64,000 nucleotides of DNA from an uncultured Myxococcales bacterium (GCA_937949945.1 CALFEQ010000200.1:1-64000), one strand, 5' to 3'. Counted from the stretch's first letter, positions 45,788 through 54,049 are shown. Numbers and translations are program-made. The notes: generated from the sequence alone by a model not told the origin.

Positions 45788-46300
45788 GTGAAAGGCCGAA
45801 CCCTCTTCGCTGCAGCGCTCGCCTCCGCTCTCGTCGCGTCCTCCTGCAAGAAGCCCGATCCTCCGCAGGTGACCCCGAAGGAGGCGCGCGTCGTGGCGAT
45901 CGGCACGCAAGGCATCGACGTCCTCCTGAAGGTCGAGGCGACGAACCCGAACGGCATCACCCTCACCGTGCAGTCGTTCACGGGGAAGGCGAAGCTCGAC
46001 GGCCGATGGGACATGGGCACCGTCACGGTCTCGAAGCCGGTCGTCTTGCCGCCACGCACGCCGACGATGATCGACGTCCCGATGACGCTGCCGTGGACCG
46101 ACATGACGACGCTCGCGCAGGTCGCCGCTTCGCAGCAGCCGGTGCCCTACGTGGTCGAGGGCACGGCGAAGATCGGCGGCGAGAAGCTGAACGTGGACGT
46201 CCCGTTCACGATCCCCGGCACGATCACGCGCGAGCAGCTCATCGGCGCCGCGCTCAACTCGCTTCCGGCGATCCCCGGCCTCGTGGGCCGGCCGAAATGA
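45788..46300 (+). CDS. LEA type 2 (WHy domain) lipoprotein
   Basis: A 170-residue lipoprotein. Signal 'TLFAAALASALVASSCKKPD' with lipid Cys at residue 20. The remainder is a single WHy/LEA-2 beta domain: 'GIDVLLKVEATNPNGITLTV' (the family's 'n.NPN.i.l' core), 'YVVEGTAKIGGEKLNVDVPF' and the ending 'TIPGTITREQL'. Such proteins are linked to desiccation or membrane protection in other bacteria and plants, with no enzymatic function known. GTG start 45788 is supported by the leaderless promoter. The 3' end overlaps a small antisense-strand gene by 47 bases. Confidence 0.8.
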   Translation: MKGRTLFAAALASALVASSCKKPDPPQVTPKEARVVAIGTQGIDVLLKVEATNPNGITLTVQSFTGKAKLDGRWDMGTVTVSKPVVLPPRTPTMIDVPMTLPWTDMTTLAQVAASQQPVPYVVEGTAKIGGEKLNVDVPFTIPGTITREQLIGAALNSLPAIPGLVGRPK

Positions 46301-46439
46301 AGGCGACGCGCGAGAGCGCACGCGCGTGACGCGGCGCGACGGTGAAGACCGGATCGCGCGGGATACCGCAGTAAGGACACGAACGCTCGGAAGCGCGGAT
46401 GTGCCGCGCACAGCCACGACACGGAACGAGGTCGGTCAT
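46254..46439 (-). CDS. Small zinc-ribbon protein
   Basis: A 61-residue protein with two CxxC knuckles: 'PCRGCARHIRASERSCPYCG'. The four-Cys spacing C-x2-C-x11-C-x2-C is that of a rubredoxin-like zinc ribbon, and 'CRGC.RH.R..E..CP.CG' is a recurring theme in small myxobacterial proteins. The C-terminal half is basic and overlaps the end of the convergent LEA-type gene by 47 bases. Function unknown; nucleic-acid binding is possible. Confidence 0.55.
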   Translation of the reverse strand: MTDLVPCRGCARHIRASERSCPYCGIPRDPVFTVAPRHARALSRVAFISAGPRGRGSPEAS

Positions 46440-46510
46440 CGGCCCGAGGGTGTCACGAATCGGCGGCCATGAGGAGGCCGACGCGAGAGTCGAACACGCA
46501 CCGCGTCTGC

Positions 46511-46516
46511 TAACCT
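46511..46516 (+). promoter_or_regulatory. Candidate -10 element, leaderless, for the DUF2341 lipoprotein
   Basis: TAACCT ends 7 bases before GTG 46524 (an out-of-frame ATG overlaps the GTG). Confidence 0.5.
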
Positions 46517-46523
46517 CAGGCAT

Positions 46524-47885
46524 GTGTCGCGTGTCCCGACACTCCTGGCGATCGCGGGCCTCCTCGGCGCCGTCGCGTGCAACGCCATCACCGGCGCCAC
46601 GGACCTCGTCGAAGGAACGCAGGTAGACGCGTCCGCCGCTCCACCCTCGACGCCGGATGGTGGGGCGGGACCCGGGGACGCGGGCAGCCCTGCCGACGCG
46701 CCTGTCGAAGCGACTCCTCCCGTCCTGTCGGGCTTCGCGTGGCGCCGCCCGATCTCCCTCACCTCGGACGCGCCGGCGACCACTTCGGGGCGCGCGGTCC
46801 TCGTCGTCATCCCTTCGAGCTTCGACTACACCCATACGAAGCCCGGTGGCGACGATCTGCGCTTCCGCAGCCCCGCAGATCCGGAGGTCGATCTGCCGTA
46901 CTGGATCGAGAAGTGGAACCCCGAAGGCGAGAGCTTCGTCTGGATCCGCCCGCAGGTCGTTCCCTCCGGATCGAGCGTCGTCTTCGCCTACTACGGCAAC
47001 GAGAACGCCGCTCCGCAGTCGAGCTTCGAGAGCACGTTCCCGAACGCCATCGTCACCGCAGGGGACGGCAACGGCAGCTTCACGGCCAGCGAGGACATCG
47101 TGGCGGATTGGTTCGAGCTCCGCGCCGGAGACACGCTCACCCTCGCGCCACGAACCCCGCTGAAGATCACTGCCGAGCGCATCATCATCGCGGGCGTCAT
47201 CGAAGGCACCGGGCGCGGCTACTCCGGCGGTCCCGCCCCGCACATGGACGGCTCGGGGCCAGGCGCGGGCCGCACCGCAGGCATGGCACACGGCGGCGGC
47301 GGCGGCGGCTACGGAGGCGCGGGCGGCCGCGGTGGCTCCGACAGGGAAGGCGCCGGCGGCCCCGGCGGCGAGGTCGTCGGCACGTCGAGCGAGGACGACA
47401 TCGCGATGGGCTCGGGCGGGGCGTCGGCCCTGAGGCCCGGCGGCGACGGCGGTGGAGCGATCTCGCTCTTCGGCTGGCGGACGACCGTGACCGGAGCCAT
47501 CCGCATGAACGGCGTCGACGGCCAAGGCGGAACGGGACAGAACCCGGGCGGTGGTGCGGGCGGCGGCATCTTCATCGCCTCGAGCTTCCTCGAGCTCGCC
47601 GGGGCGACGCTCGAAGCGAAGGGCGGCGCCGGCGGTCCTTGCACGAACTCCGCAGCGGACGGCGGAGGTGGAGGAGGAGGCGGGCGGATCAAGCTCCGAC
47701 GCCGAGCGAACGGCGCCTACAGCGCCCCGGCCTCGGTCGCGGTCGACGGAGGAGCGCGCGGCGCAGGCTCGAGCACCACCGCGCCTGGATTCCCGGGGTC
47801 CCCCGGTACGGTCGACGTGAAGGAGAGCTCCACCGCCGCGAAGGGCGTCGAGACCTCCCTCGGCCCCGAAGAGCCTGCGGGCTGA
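46524..47885 (+). CDS. DUF2341 lipoprotein with Gly-rich domain
   Basis: A 453-residue exported protein. Lipobox AVACN near residue 19, Ala/Pro/Asp linker, then a DUF2341 domain at about 70-165 ('AVLVVIPSSFDYTHTKPGGD', 'DLPYWIEKWNPEGESFVWIR', 'SSVVFAYYGNENA'), a beta-sandwich of presumed ligand or surface binding. From residue 200 a Gly-rich beta-helix-like region follows (GGGGGGYGGAGGRGG, GGGAGGGIFIASSFLELAGA), in which strands ending in hydrophobic pairs repeat, similar to bacterial Gly-rich surface adhesins. Function unknown; probably cell-surface. Confidence 0.75.
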   Translation: MSRVPTLLAIAGLLGAVACNAITGATDLVEGTQVDASAAPPSTPDGGAGPGDAGSPADAPVEATPPVLSGFAWRRPISLTSDAPATTSGRAVLVVIPSSFDYTHTKPGGDDLRFRSPADPEVDLPYWIEKWNPEGESFVWIRPQVVPSGSSVVFAYYGNENAAPQSSFESTFPNAIVTAGDGNGSFTASEDIVADWFELRAGDTLTLAPRTPLKITAERIIIAGVIEGTGRGYSGGPAPHMDGSGPGAGRTAGMAHGGGGGGYGGAGGRGGSDREGAGGPGGEVVGTSSEDDIAMGSGGASALRPGGDGGGAISLFGWRTTVTGAIRMNGVDGQGGTGQNPGGGAGGGIFIASSFLELAGATLEAKGGAGGPCTNSAADGGGGGGGGRIKLRRRANGAYSAPASVAVDGGARGAGSSTTAPGFPGSPGTVDVKESSTAAKGVETSLGPEEPAG

Positions 47886-47908
47886 CGCGACGGATGCTCC
47901 CGCGCGCA

Positions 47909-48877
47909 TCAGCGCAGAAGCGACGCCGTCGGAGCGCATCGCGCGCCGGCGTCTCCGCGCCCGCAGAGCGAGCCGGCATGCCAGAGGATGATCCCGCCGG
48001 CGCGCCCATCGCGTACGGCGTCGGCGCGACGGCGCGCTCGCTCCTCCGGCGTGCGCGCGTCGATCCCGAGGCCGACGCGATCTCTCGCGATTCCGAGCGC
48101 GACGATCCGTTCGACGAGGCGCGCATCGTCCTCGTCGCTCGTTCGCGCGAGGTAGCTCATGACGGCGACGCGATCGAGCAGCGATGCGATCGGCGCCAAC
48201 CGCGCAATCTCGCGTGCGTCCGGCGCGACGACGGCCTCCACGCGCGCATGCGCGTTCGAAGCGCGGAGCCGTTCGCGCAGCGTCGTCACGAAGGCGACGA
48301 GCGCCGGCTCCGCGACCGCGGAGAGAGGCTCGACGTCGAGCACGACGCCGTCCAGCCCGTGTCTGCCGACGAAGGCCGCGATGCTCGCGGCGAGCTCGGC
48401 GCCGTCTTCGCCGATCGCGTCGCGGAAGCGCTCGCCCGTGCGCTCGCCGCCGACGCACACGAGCACGCTCGCGCCTCCCGCTCGCGCCGCCGCCGTCGCG
48501 CTCGCCACGCGGCGATCGTCGAGCCCGGTCGGCGTCGCGTCGGCGCGGCGTCCGACGGGCACGAGCCCGAAGAGCACGACATCGCTCACGCTCGACAGGT
48601 CGATCGAGCCCGCGGGGCGCCTCGCCATCGTCCAGCCCGGGTAGTAGAGCTCGACCCACCGCTCGGGCACGGGCTCGGCGGCGTCCACCGGGATCGCAGG
48701 CGCAGGGAGCGTCGCCGATGCCGTCGGGGCGCCCGCCTCGAGCTCGATCGGAGACGGAGAAGCCGACGCAGGCGTCTCGTGCTCACGAGGTCGAGGCGAC
48801 GACGGGCGGCAGCTCACGAGCATCGGGCCGAGCAGCAGCGAGCACGCGACGATCGAGCGCCAGCAGGCGAGGGCCAT
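47909..48877 (-). CDS. GH18-like lipoprotein (chitinase-fold, partly altered motif)
   Basis: A 322-residue lipoprotein (lipobox LVSC at residue 23), Pro/Ala/Glu linker, then a TIM-barrel of the glycosyl hydrolase 18 type: 'RWVELYYPGWTMARRP' as first strand, 'ASVLVCVGGERTGERFRDAI' as the SxGG-like segment, and 'GLDGVVLDVEPL' as the DxxDxDxE motif. Asp176, Asp181 and the acid Glu183 are present, while the middle Asp is Val179. The late strands 'RVAVMSYLARTSDEDD' and 'GGIILWHAGSLCG' fit the family. Could cleave GlcNAc polymers or bind them. Start ATG 48877 directly after GAGGG. Confidence 0.75.
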   Translation of the reverse strand: MALACWRSIVACSLLLGPMLVSCRPSSPRPREHETPASASPSPIELEAGAPTASATLPAPAIPVDAAEPVPERWVELYYPGWTMARRPAGSIDLSSVSDVVLFGLVPVGRRADATPTGLDDRRVASATAAARAGGASVLVCVGGERTGERFRDAIGEDGAELAASIAAFVGRHGLDGVVLDVEPLSAVAEPALVAFVTTLRERLRASNAHARVEAVVAPDAREIARLAPIASLLDRVAVMSYLARTSDEDDARLVERIVALGIARDRVGLGIDARTPEERARRRADAVRDGRAGGIILWHAGSLCGRGDAGARCAPTASLLR

Positions 48878-48974
48878 CCCTCGACGCGCATAGCACGCAT
48901 CGGCTCCCGAGCGTGCGCGCGTGGCGTGAGGTTTGCTCGCGTGCGTCACGGAAGCACGCGCGCTCCGGTGGAAC

Positions 48975-49523
48975 ATGAGCATCCCCGCCTCCCCTCCTTT
49001 CGGCCTCGAGACCCTCGGTCAGCTCCACGGTCCGCTCGTCGAGCCCGACGAACGCCGCCGTACGAACGATCTGCTCCCCGCCATCGGCGGCCTGCTCCTC
49101 GGGCTCGCCGCAGGGCATCGCTCGATGATGCCGCTCGCCGCGCTCGCGCTCGGATCGCCCGACGGACGTCGATCGATCCGAGCGCTCACGACGGCGCTCG
49201 CCGTCGGCGAGCTCGTCGCCGACAAGCTCCCGTTCGTCCCCGATCGGACGCGCGCGTTGCCCGCGCTCGTCCGCGCGCTGTCGGGCGCGACCGCGGGCGG
49301 CCTCGCGGCGCGCCGAGCGGGACGCTCTTCGTTCGCGGGCATGCTCTCGGGCGCGGCCGGCGCGATCGCGACGACGTGGCTCGGGTTGCGTCTTCGTCGC
49401 GCGGCCGAGTCCGTGATCCCGCCGCCGGTCGCGGCATCCATCGAGGACGTCTGCGCGACGGCCTTGGCGCTGGGCGGCGCCTCGCTCGCGGGCGCTCCGA
49501 TCCGCAAGAGCGGCTGCGCGTGA
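48975..49523 (+). CDS. DUF4126-like membrane protein
   Basis: A 182-residue protein with four to five hydrophobic stretches separated by Arg-rich loops. 'ELVADKLPFVPDRTRALPAL' followed by VRALSGATAGGLAARRAG is the DUF4126-type core ('aDKlP.vp.R......RalsGal.G'). Family function unknown. Start ATG 48975 is chosen over an upstream in-frame ATG because the following residues then begin like relatives. It converges with the HTH-WCX gene, 4 bases apart. Confidence 0.7.
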   Translation: MSIPASPPFGLETLGQLHGPLVEPDERRRTNDLLPAIGGLLLGLAAGHRSMMPLAALALGSPDGRRSIRALTTALAVGELVADKLPFVPDRTRALPALVRALSGATAGGLAARRAGRSSFAGMLSGAAGAIATTWLGLRLRRAAESVIPPPVAASIEDVCATALALGGASLAGAPIRKSGCA

Positions 49524-49527
49524 GACG

Positions 49528-50049
49528 TCAGCGCCCGTGCACCGCCGCGGCGCGCCGGGCGCGCTCGACGATCTCGTGGCGGAGCGCGATCGGCTCGATC
49601 ACCTCGACCTCGTCGCCGTACGCGAGGAGCAATCGTCGCGTCGCGGGCGAGTCCTCGACCACGGCGCACGCGCGCGCGAAGAGCGGGTCGTCGTCGTCGT
49701 CCCATCGGCGCAAGAGCCGGGCGCCGATCCGGTCGAGCACGAGCCCGAGCGAGGACTTCCGAAGCCGGAGCGTGACGTCGAGCGAGCGCGCGCCCGTACG
49801 GACGGGCGCAGGGACCCACAGGCCGAAGCTCGCGTCCTCGGACCATCGCCACCCGTACGGCTTCGCGCGCTCGTCGACGGCGATCGGGAACACCTCGGCG
49901 AGCTCGACGAGGTCGCGCTGGATCGTGCGCCGGTGCACGTCGATCCCGCGCTCGCGCAGGCGTGTCTCGATGGCCCCCGTGTCGATGCGCCGGGGCGGCC
50001 GCGGCAGCATCGTGAGCACCAACCACTGACGAAGGATCGTGTCTCCCAC
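49528..50049 (-). CDS. HTH-WCX transcriptional regulator lacking the WYL domain, copy A
   Basis: A 173-residue DNA-binding protein. Residues 1-60 are a winged helix-turn-helix of the kind found at the start of WYL regulators ('RLRERGIDVHRRTIQRDLVE', 'LAEVFPIAVDERAKPYGWRW'). The WYL domain that normally follows is absent; the chain goes directly to a WCX-type C-terminus (about 85-165: 'SLDVTLRLRKSSLGLVLDRI', 'RRLLLAYGDEVEVIEPIALR'). The GTG start sits directly behind a 7-base inverted repeat. A close paralogue (copy B) is immediately upstream in the same direction. Confidence 0.75.
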   Translation of the reverse strand: MGDTILRQWLVLTMLPRPPRRIDTGAIETRLRERGIDVHRRTIQRDLVELAEVFPIAVDERAKPYGWRWSEDASFGLWVPAPVRTGARSLDVTLRLRKSSLGLVLDRIGARLLRRWDDDDDPLFARACAVVEDSPATRRLLLAYGDEVEVIEPIALRHEIVERARRAAAVHGR

Positions 50050-50072
50050 GCGACACGACGTACGTTGTCGCG
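50049..50072. promoter_or_regulatory. Inverted repeat, candidate operator of HTH-WCX copy A
   Basis: CGCGACA (50049-50055), 10-base spacer containing ACGTACGT, TGTCGCG (50066-50072). It covers the bases just before the start codon, where bound protein would block expression. Half-sites share GCGAC/GTCGC with the repeat upstream of copy B. Confidence 0.45.
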
Positions 50073-50127
50073 TTCGCCGAACCGGGTCCCGTGATTGGAC
50101 GTGACTGGTTGCCCGTTCAGTCCCGCC

Positions 50128-50673
50128 TCACGCCTTGCCCGCGGGACGCGAGTGGAGCTCGAACGCGCGCCGAGCGCGCTCGGCGATCTCGCGGCGCAGC
50201 TCGAGCGGCGAGAGCACCTCGACTTCGTCGGCGTGGCCCAGGAGAAGGCGCCGTGTCACGCCCGTGTCCTCCACCTCGACGAGGGCCGTGACGAACGGGA
50301 CCTCGCCCGGACCGTCGCTCTCCACGAGCCGCGGGTTCCGCGCGCGGAGGAGATCGAGGAAGGCCGACAGCGACCGCTTGCGCACGCGGAGCGACACGTC
50401 GATCGAGGCCGCGCTGGGCGCGCGGTGCGGAGCGGGCAGGTAGAGACCGAGCTCCGCGTCGTCGGACCATGCCCAGCCGTAGGGCCGCGCGCGCTCGTCC
50501 GCGACGATGGGAAAGATCTCCGCCAGCTCGAGGAGGTCGCGCTGGATGGTGCGCCGGTGGACCTCGATCCCGCGCTCTCTCAGCTTCGCCGAGATGGCGG
50601 CGGTGTCGATCCGACGAGGCGGCCTCGGCAGCATCGCGAGAAGCATCCACTGGCGCAGGATCGTCGCTCCCAT
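50128..50673 (-). CDS. HTH-WCX transcriptional regulator lacking the WYL domain, copy B
   Basis: A 181-residue paralogue of the next gene, alike over the whole length: N-terminal helix-turn-helix ('KLRERGIEVHRRTIQRDLLE', 'LAEIFPIVADERARPYGWAW') and WCX-type C-terminus ('RRLLLGHADEVEVLSPLELR'), again without a WYL domain. The two copies diverge most in the linker and the mid-WCX loop, so they may sense or bind different partners. Start ATG 50673 (MGATILRQW) matches copy A (MGDTILRQW). The 78-base gap between the copies makes separate promoters likely. A perfect 9-base inverted repeat lies 57-81 bases upstream. Confidence 0.75.
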   Translation of the reverse strand: MGATILRQWMLLAMLPRPPRRIDTAAISAKLRERGIEVHRRTIQRDLLELAEIFPIVADERARPYGWAWSDDAELGLYLPAPHRAPSAASIDVSLRVRKRSLSAFLDLLRARNPRLVESDGPGEVPFVTALVEVEDTGVTRRLLLGHADEVEVLSPLELRREIAERARRAFELHSRPAGKA

Positions 50674-51093
50674 TCCGAGTGCGTTACGTGGGGGCGCCGG
50701 CGGCGCGCGAGGGAGGATCTCTCGCACAGTCGTGCGACAGCGCGCGTCGCACGAACGCCGAGGGAAGCCCGCCGGCATCGCTCGGTAACGGCCGGCGCCG
50801 GCGTGGCGTTCAGCGTTGGAGGAGATGATCCGGACTCCGCGAGGAGACAGGGGTGGGGCTCCGTTGGACCAGGGCCCGCGACGAGCCCCCTCGCGGGAGA
50901 CCCGCCGAACGACGCACAGACCGGCCGTCCTCCATGGTCGGCGACGATCCATGCGGCACGGCGTCCATGCTTCATCGCATGAACATGCGAGGACGACGGC
51001 CCGCAATTTCGGCCGCCTCGGGGCGGACTGCGCAGCGGCTCGCGCATCCGCGGAAGCCTACATCTCGGCACACCGGTTGCTCTCTGCCCCGGC
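50674..51093. other. Divergent intergenic region, HTH-WCX copy B / DUF1549-like operon
   Basis: About 420 bases without a supported gene. It holds the 9-base inverted repeat at 50730-50754 and a short palindromic stretch TTCATCGCATGAA (50971-50983). Its position suggests that one of the HTH-WCX proteins could control the export operon at 51094-53999, but no promoter for that operon was recognised. Confidence 0.4.
50730..50754. promoter_or_regulatory. Perfect 9-base inverted repeat, candidate operator
   Basis: TCGTGCGAC, 7-base spacer (AGCGCGC), GTCGCACGA. It lies in the divergent region between HTH-WCX copy B and the DUF1549-like operon. A 9-bp perfect repeat is a good size for a dimeric HTH protein. 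Confidence 0.45.
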
Positions 51094-52074
51094 ATGCGTT
51101 CACGAAGCCGACTCGCCGCGCGGAGCCTGCGCATTTCGTGCATGGCGCTGCTCGTACCGGTGCTGGCCGCTGCAGGCGCGCTCGTCACGAAGAAGAACGC
51201 CCACGCGGAGGACGCCACCGCGGACATCGCGGAGCAGAACGAGCGCTGCGCCGTGCGCCTCTCGATGGCCCTCCTCGGCGAGAGCCCGGACGAGGCGCTG
51301 CTCGCGTCGAGCAACCCGCAGTCGGCCGTGGACGAGATGGTCGCGACCCCCGCGTTCGCCGAGCGCTTCGCGCGCTTCATCAACTCGGAGCTGAGCGGGA
51401 CGCCGAGCGACTCGCCGGCCAACGATCCGGTCTACTTCCTCGCCCACCACGTCCTCACGCAGAACAAGCCGTGGTCCGACCTCTTCCGCGGCCCGTACTC
51501 GCTCACGCCCACGGACAGCGGCATGGAGATCGGTCACGATCCCGAGGGCGTCGGCTACTTCCGCTCGACGGTCTGGCGGAAGAAGTTCGCCGGCAACGAC
51601 GAGGGCGGCGCGATGATCGTCGCCGCGTTCCGCATCATCCAGAACACGACCGGGCTCGAGCTGAACGCGTCGGTCGACGCCCCCGACCAGGACCGCAGCG
51701 CCGACGGACGCAAGGCCGGCGCGTGCAGGGGCTGCCACTACGACTCGTGGTTCGCGCTCGACCTCGCCGCGGCGCTGCTGCCGAAGCGCGAAGGCACCGG
51801 CGACGACATCAAGTTCATTCCGCCGACGGCGGGCCCGCAGAAGCTCCTCGGCAAGACGATCGCGGACGACAAGGAGCTCGTCGAGACGCTCGTCGCTTCG
51901 GAGGCGTTCGCCTTCAACCAGTGCCGCCGCGTCTTCAAGTTCCTCTACGGCCGCCCCGAGAACCAGTGCGAGGCCAAGGTCTTCGACGCGTGCGTCGACA
52001 CGTTGAACGAGACGCAGGACATCAAGAAGGCCGTCGCGACGGTCGCGAAGGACCCGTCGTTCTGTGCGAACTGA
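51094..52074 (+). CDS. DUF1549-like exported protein with a CxxCH heme motif
   Basis: A 326-residue exported protein (signal peptide MALLVPVLAAAGALVTKKNA, cleavage near AHA). The helical segment 'RLSMALLGESPDEALLASSN' and 'VDEMVATPAFAERFARFINS' resembles DUF1549 (planctomycete-type) proteins. A CRGCHYDSW motif at about residue 211 is a c-type heme attachment site (CxxCH). The C-terminal helices ('CRRVFKFLYGRPENQCEAKV') fit DUF159x/DUF1585-type endings. First gene of a three-gene operon with a second lipoprotein and a DUF1501 protein. Enzymatic role unknown. Confidence 0.75.
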   Translation: MRSRSRLAARSLRISCMALLVPVLAAAGALVTKKNAHAEDATADIAEQNERCAVRLSMALLGESPDEALLASSNPQSAVDEMVATPAFAERFARFINSELSGTPSDSPANDPVYFLAHHVLTQNKPWSDLFRGPYSLTPTDSGMEIGHDPEGVGYFRSTVWRKKFAGNDEGGAMIVAAFRIIQNTTGLELNASVDAPDQDRSADGRKAGACRGCHYDSWFALDLAAALLPKREGTGDDIKFIPPTAGPQKLLGKTIADDKELVETLVASEAFAFNQCRRVFKFLYGRPENQCEAKVFDACVDTLNETQDIKKAVATVAKDPSFCAN

Positions 52075-52084
52075 GAGGCGAACG

Positions 52085-52732
52085 ATGAACGCGAAGCACC
52101 TCTTCATCCTCGCCGTCCTCGCCGCCGCCGGCTCCACCGCGTGCATCGAGCCGAGCGACGAGCTCCTGGGCGGTCCGCGCCGAGGCAACGGACAGGAGAA
52201 CGGCGGCGCCGCCGCCGAGCTCCAGTGCACCGAAGCTCCCACGGGCCGCTCGTACACGCTCTTCGACGGGACGAAGCTCGAGGCGTCGCGCGAGAACGAG
52301 GCCGCCGGCGTGAACCGCGCCCGCATCAAGCCGTTCGCGTCGCTCGAGCGCGAGTTCAAGCGCGTGCTCGGCGTCGTGCCGCCTTCGCTGAAGGACGCCT
52401 CGGGCTCTTTCGACGTGCCGCCCGCTCGCTGGTTCGGCGAGCCGCAGTACTCGGGCGTCTCGCTCCACGCCGTGGCGTCGATCGCGTACGAAGGTTGCCT
52501 CGCGTACACGAAGGCGAACGACGCGTTCGCGCAGCCGCCCACCGAGGAGTCCGCGCGTACGGAGTGCACCAAGCTGATGCGCAAGGCGTGGAGCCGCTCG
52601 CCGTCGCCGGAAGAGATCGACGCCTGCGCGGAGCTCGCCGCGAAGACCCTGGCCGACGAGCAGGACGTGCGCCGCCGCTGGGCGTACGCCTGCGCCTCCG
52701 TCCTGTCGTCCTCCCAGTTTCTGACCTTCTGA
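52085..52732 (+). CDS. Lipoprotein resembling the C-terminal half of DUF1592-type proteins
   Basis: A 215-residue lipoprotein (lipobox AGSTAC, Cys20). The end 'TKLMRKAWSRSPSPEEIDAC', then AYACASVLSSSQFLTF, is the pattern of the last helices of DUF1592/1595-type proteins ('yRRp.t.eE ... LsSpeFL'), in which a DUF1549-like part normally precedes it in one chain. Here the preceding gene supplies that part, so the two look like a split version of one larger protein (inference). GAGAGG precedes ATG 52085, 10 bases after the upstream stop. Confidence 0.7.
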   Translation: MNAKHLFILAVLAAAGSTACIEPSDELLGGPRRGNGQENGGAAAELQCTEAPTGRSYTLFDGTKLEASRENEAAGVNRARIKPFASLEREFKRVLGVVPPSLKDASGSFDVPPARWFGEPQYSGVSLHAVASIAYEGCLAYTKANDAFAQPPTEESARTECTKLMRKAWSRSPSPEEIDACAELAAKTLADEQDVRRRWAYACASVLSSSQFLTF

Positions 52733-52745
52733 AGGATCGAAGACC

Positions 52746-53999
52746 ATGCCCCAGCTCTCGCGACGTGGACTGATCAAGGGTGCTCTCGGCATCGGTGCGG
52801 CGGCCGCCGGCGCGCGGCTCATGGGTCCGCTGGTCGGGACGGCGTCGGCCGCCGAGGAGACCTCGCACTTCGTGCACATCTTCTTCCACGGCGGGATCAA
52901 CGCGCTCTTCACCGGGTGCGCGCAGCAGCTCCGCGGCAAGTTCTCGGTCACCGACTCGAACATGGTCGCGGTCGGCAACGGCGTGCACACGGACAAGGAC
53001 ACGTTCGGGACGTTCCCGAAGTTCGCGCTCGATCACTGGGCGGCGATCGGCCTCCGTCACGGCGACGCGAACCACACGGTGCCGGAGAACCGGAACGGCG
53101 GCGGCGAGATGGCGATCGTCCGCAACGGCCAGAACTGCTACCTCGCGGAGCTCGCCGCGGCGATGGGCGGCAACTCCGCCTTCAAGGCCGTCCTCTTCGG
53201 GCGCCGCTCGCAGGACTACGGCGTCTTCCAGCAGTGGCCGGCGGTGAACGGCGTCACGCTGCAGCGCGTGTCCAACCTCCGCGACGCGCTCGCCGCGGTC
53301 GGCGCCGACACGCCGAACCCGGACGCGCCCGACCGCGTCAAGCTCGCGTCGACGCTCGACGTCGCACAGGCGATCTCCTCGCGTCAGCTCTCCAGGAACC
53401 CGTCGCGCCTCGCGTCGCTCGCGGCCTCGTACGACGCGGCGGTCGATTCGCTCCGGCAGCCCCTCCCTCCGCCCGTCACGTTCGAGGAGGTCGACGAGGC
53501 CTACGGCCTCGGCGGGCGCAGCGCGATCGTCCCCGGCGGCGCGACCTCGTTCGCGGCGCAGCTCGCGGGCGCGGAGATCATGATCCGCGCCGCCAACGCG
53601 AACGTCATCCACGTCACCGACTTCGAGCCGATGTGGGACTTCGACGCGAACGTCAACGGCCCGCGCTCGCGCGATCGCTTCAAGGGCGTCGGTACCTACA
53701 GCCGCCTCGCGCCGATCCGCACGTTCCTCGAGCGCATGCTGAACTTCCCGGGCAAGAACGTCGTCGTCGCGATCTCGGGCGAGTTCGTCCGCGAGCCGAC
53801 CGGTCACGGCCACGGCGCCGGCGTCGTCGCCGCGGTCTTCGGCAAGTACGTCAAGCAGGGCCTGTCCTTCCCCTGCGACGGGAACGCGCGGTTCTCGCCG
53901 AACACGCCGGGAGCGAAGGGCTTCTGGGCGGGCATCGCCGCCGCGCTCCGGGTCAAGGGCCAGCCGTTCGGCCCGAACCCGCACGCGCTGCTCGGCTGA
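52746..53999 (+). CDS. DUF1501 family protein with Tat signal
   Basis: A 417-residue exported protein. Twin-arginine signal 'QLSRRGLIKGALGIGAAAAG'. The mature part is DUF1501-like (an alkaline-phosphatase-superfamily relative): 'FVHIFFHGGINALFTGCAQQ' as first strand, 'FPKFALDHWAAIGLRHGDAN', and 'NVVVAISGEFVREPTGHGHG' (conserved Glu and His near the end). DUF1501 proteins are found next to DUF1549/DUF1553/DUF1800 genes in planctomycetes and other bacteria, function unknown. Third gene of the operon; AAGGA precedes the ATG by 9 bases. Confidence 0.85.
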   Translation: MPQLSRRGLIKGALGIGAAAAGARLMGPLVGTASAAEETSHFVHIFFHGGINALFTGCAQQLRGKFSVTDSNMVAVGNGVHTDKDTFGTFPKFALDHWAAIGLRHGDANHTVPENRNGGGEMAIVRNGQNCYLAELAAAMGGNSAFKAVLFGRRSQDYGVFQQWPAVNGVTLQRVSNLRDALAAVGADTPNPDAPDRVKLASTLDVAQAISSRQLSRNPSRLASLAASYDAAVDSLRQPLPPPVTFEEVDEAYGLGGRSAIVPGGATSFAAQLAGAEIMIRAANANVIHVTDFEPMWDFDANVNGPRSRDRFKGVGTYSRLAPIRTFLERMLNFPGKNVVVAISGEFVREPTGHGHGAGVVAAVFGKYVKQGLSFPCDGNARFSPNTPGAKGFWAGIAAALRVKGQPFGPNPHALLG

Positions 54000-54049
54000 A
54001 CGCGCCCATCGACGATCCGGAACGGCTCGACGCTCGAGCCTCCGCACGG

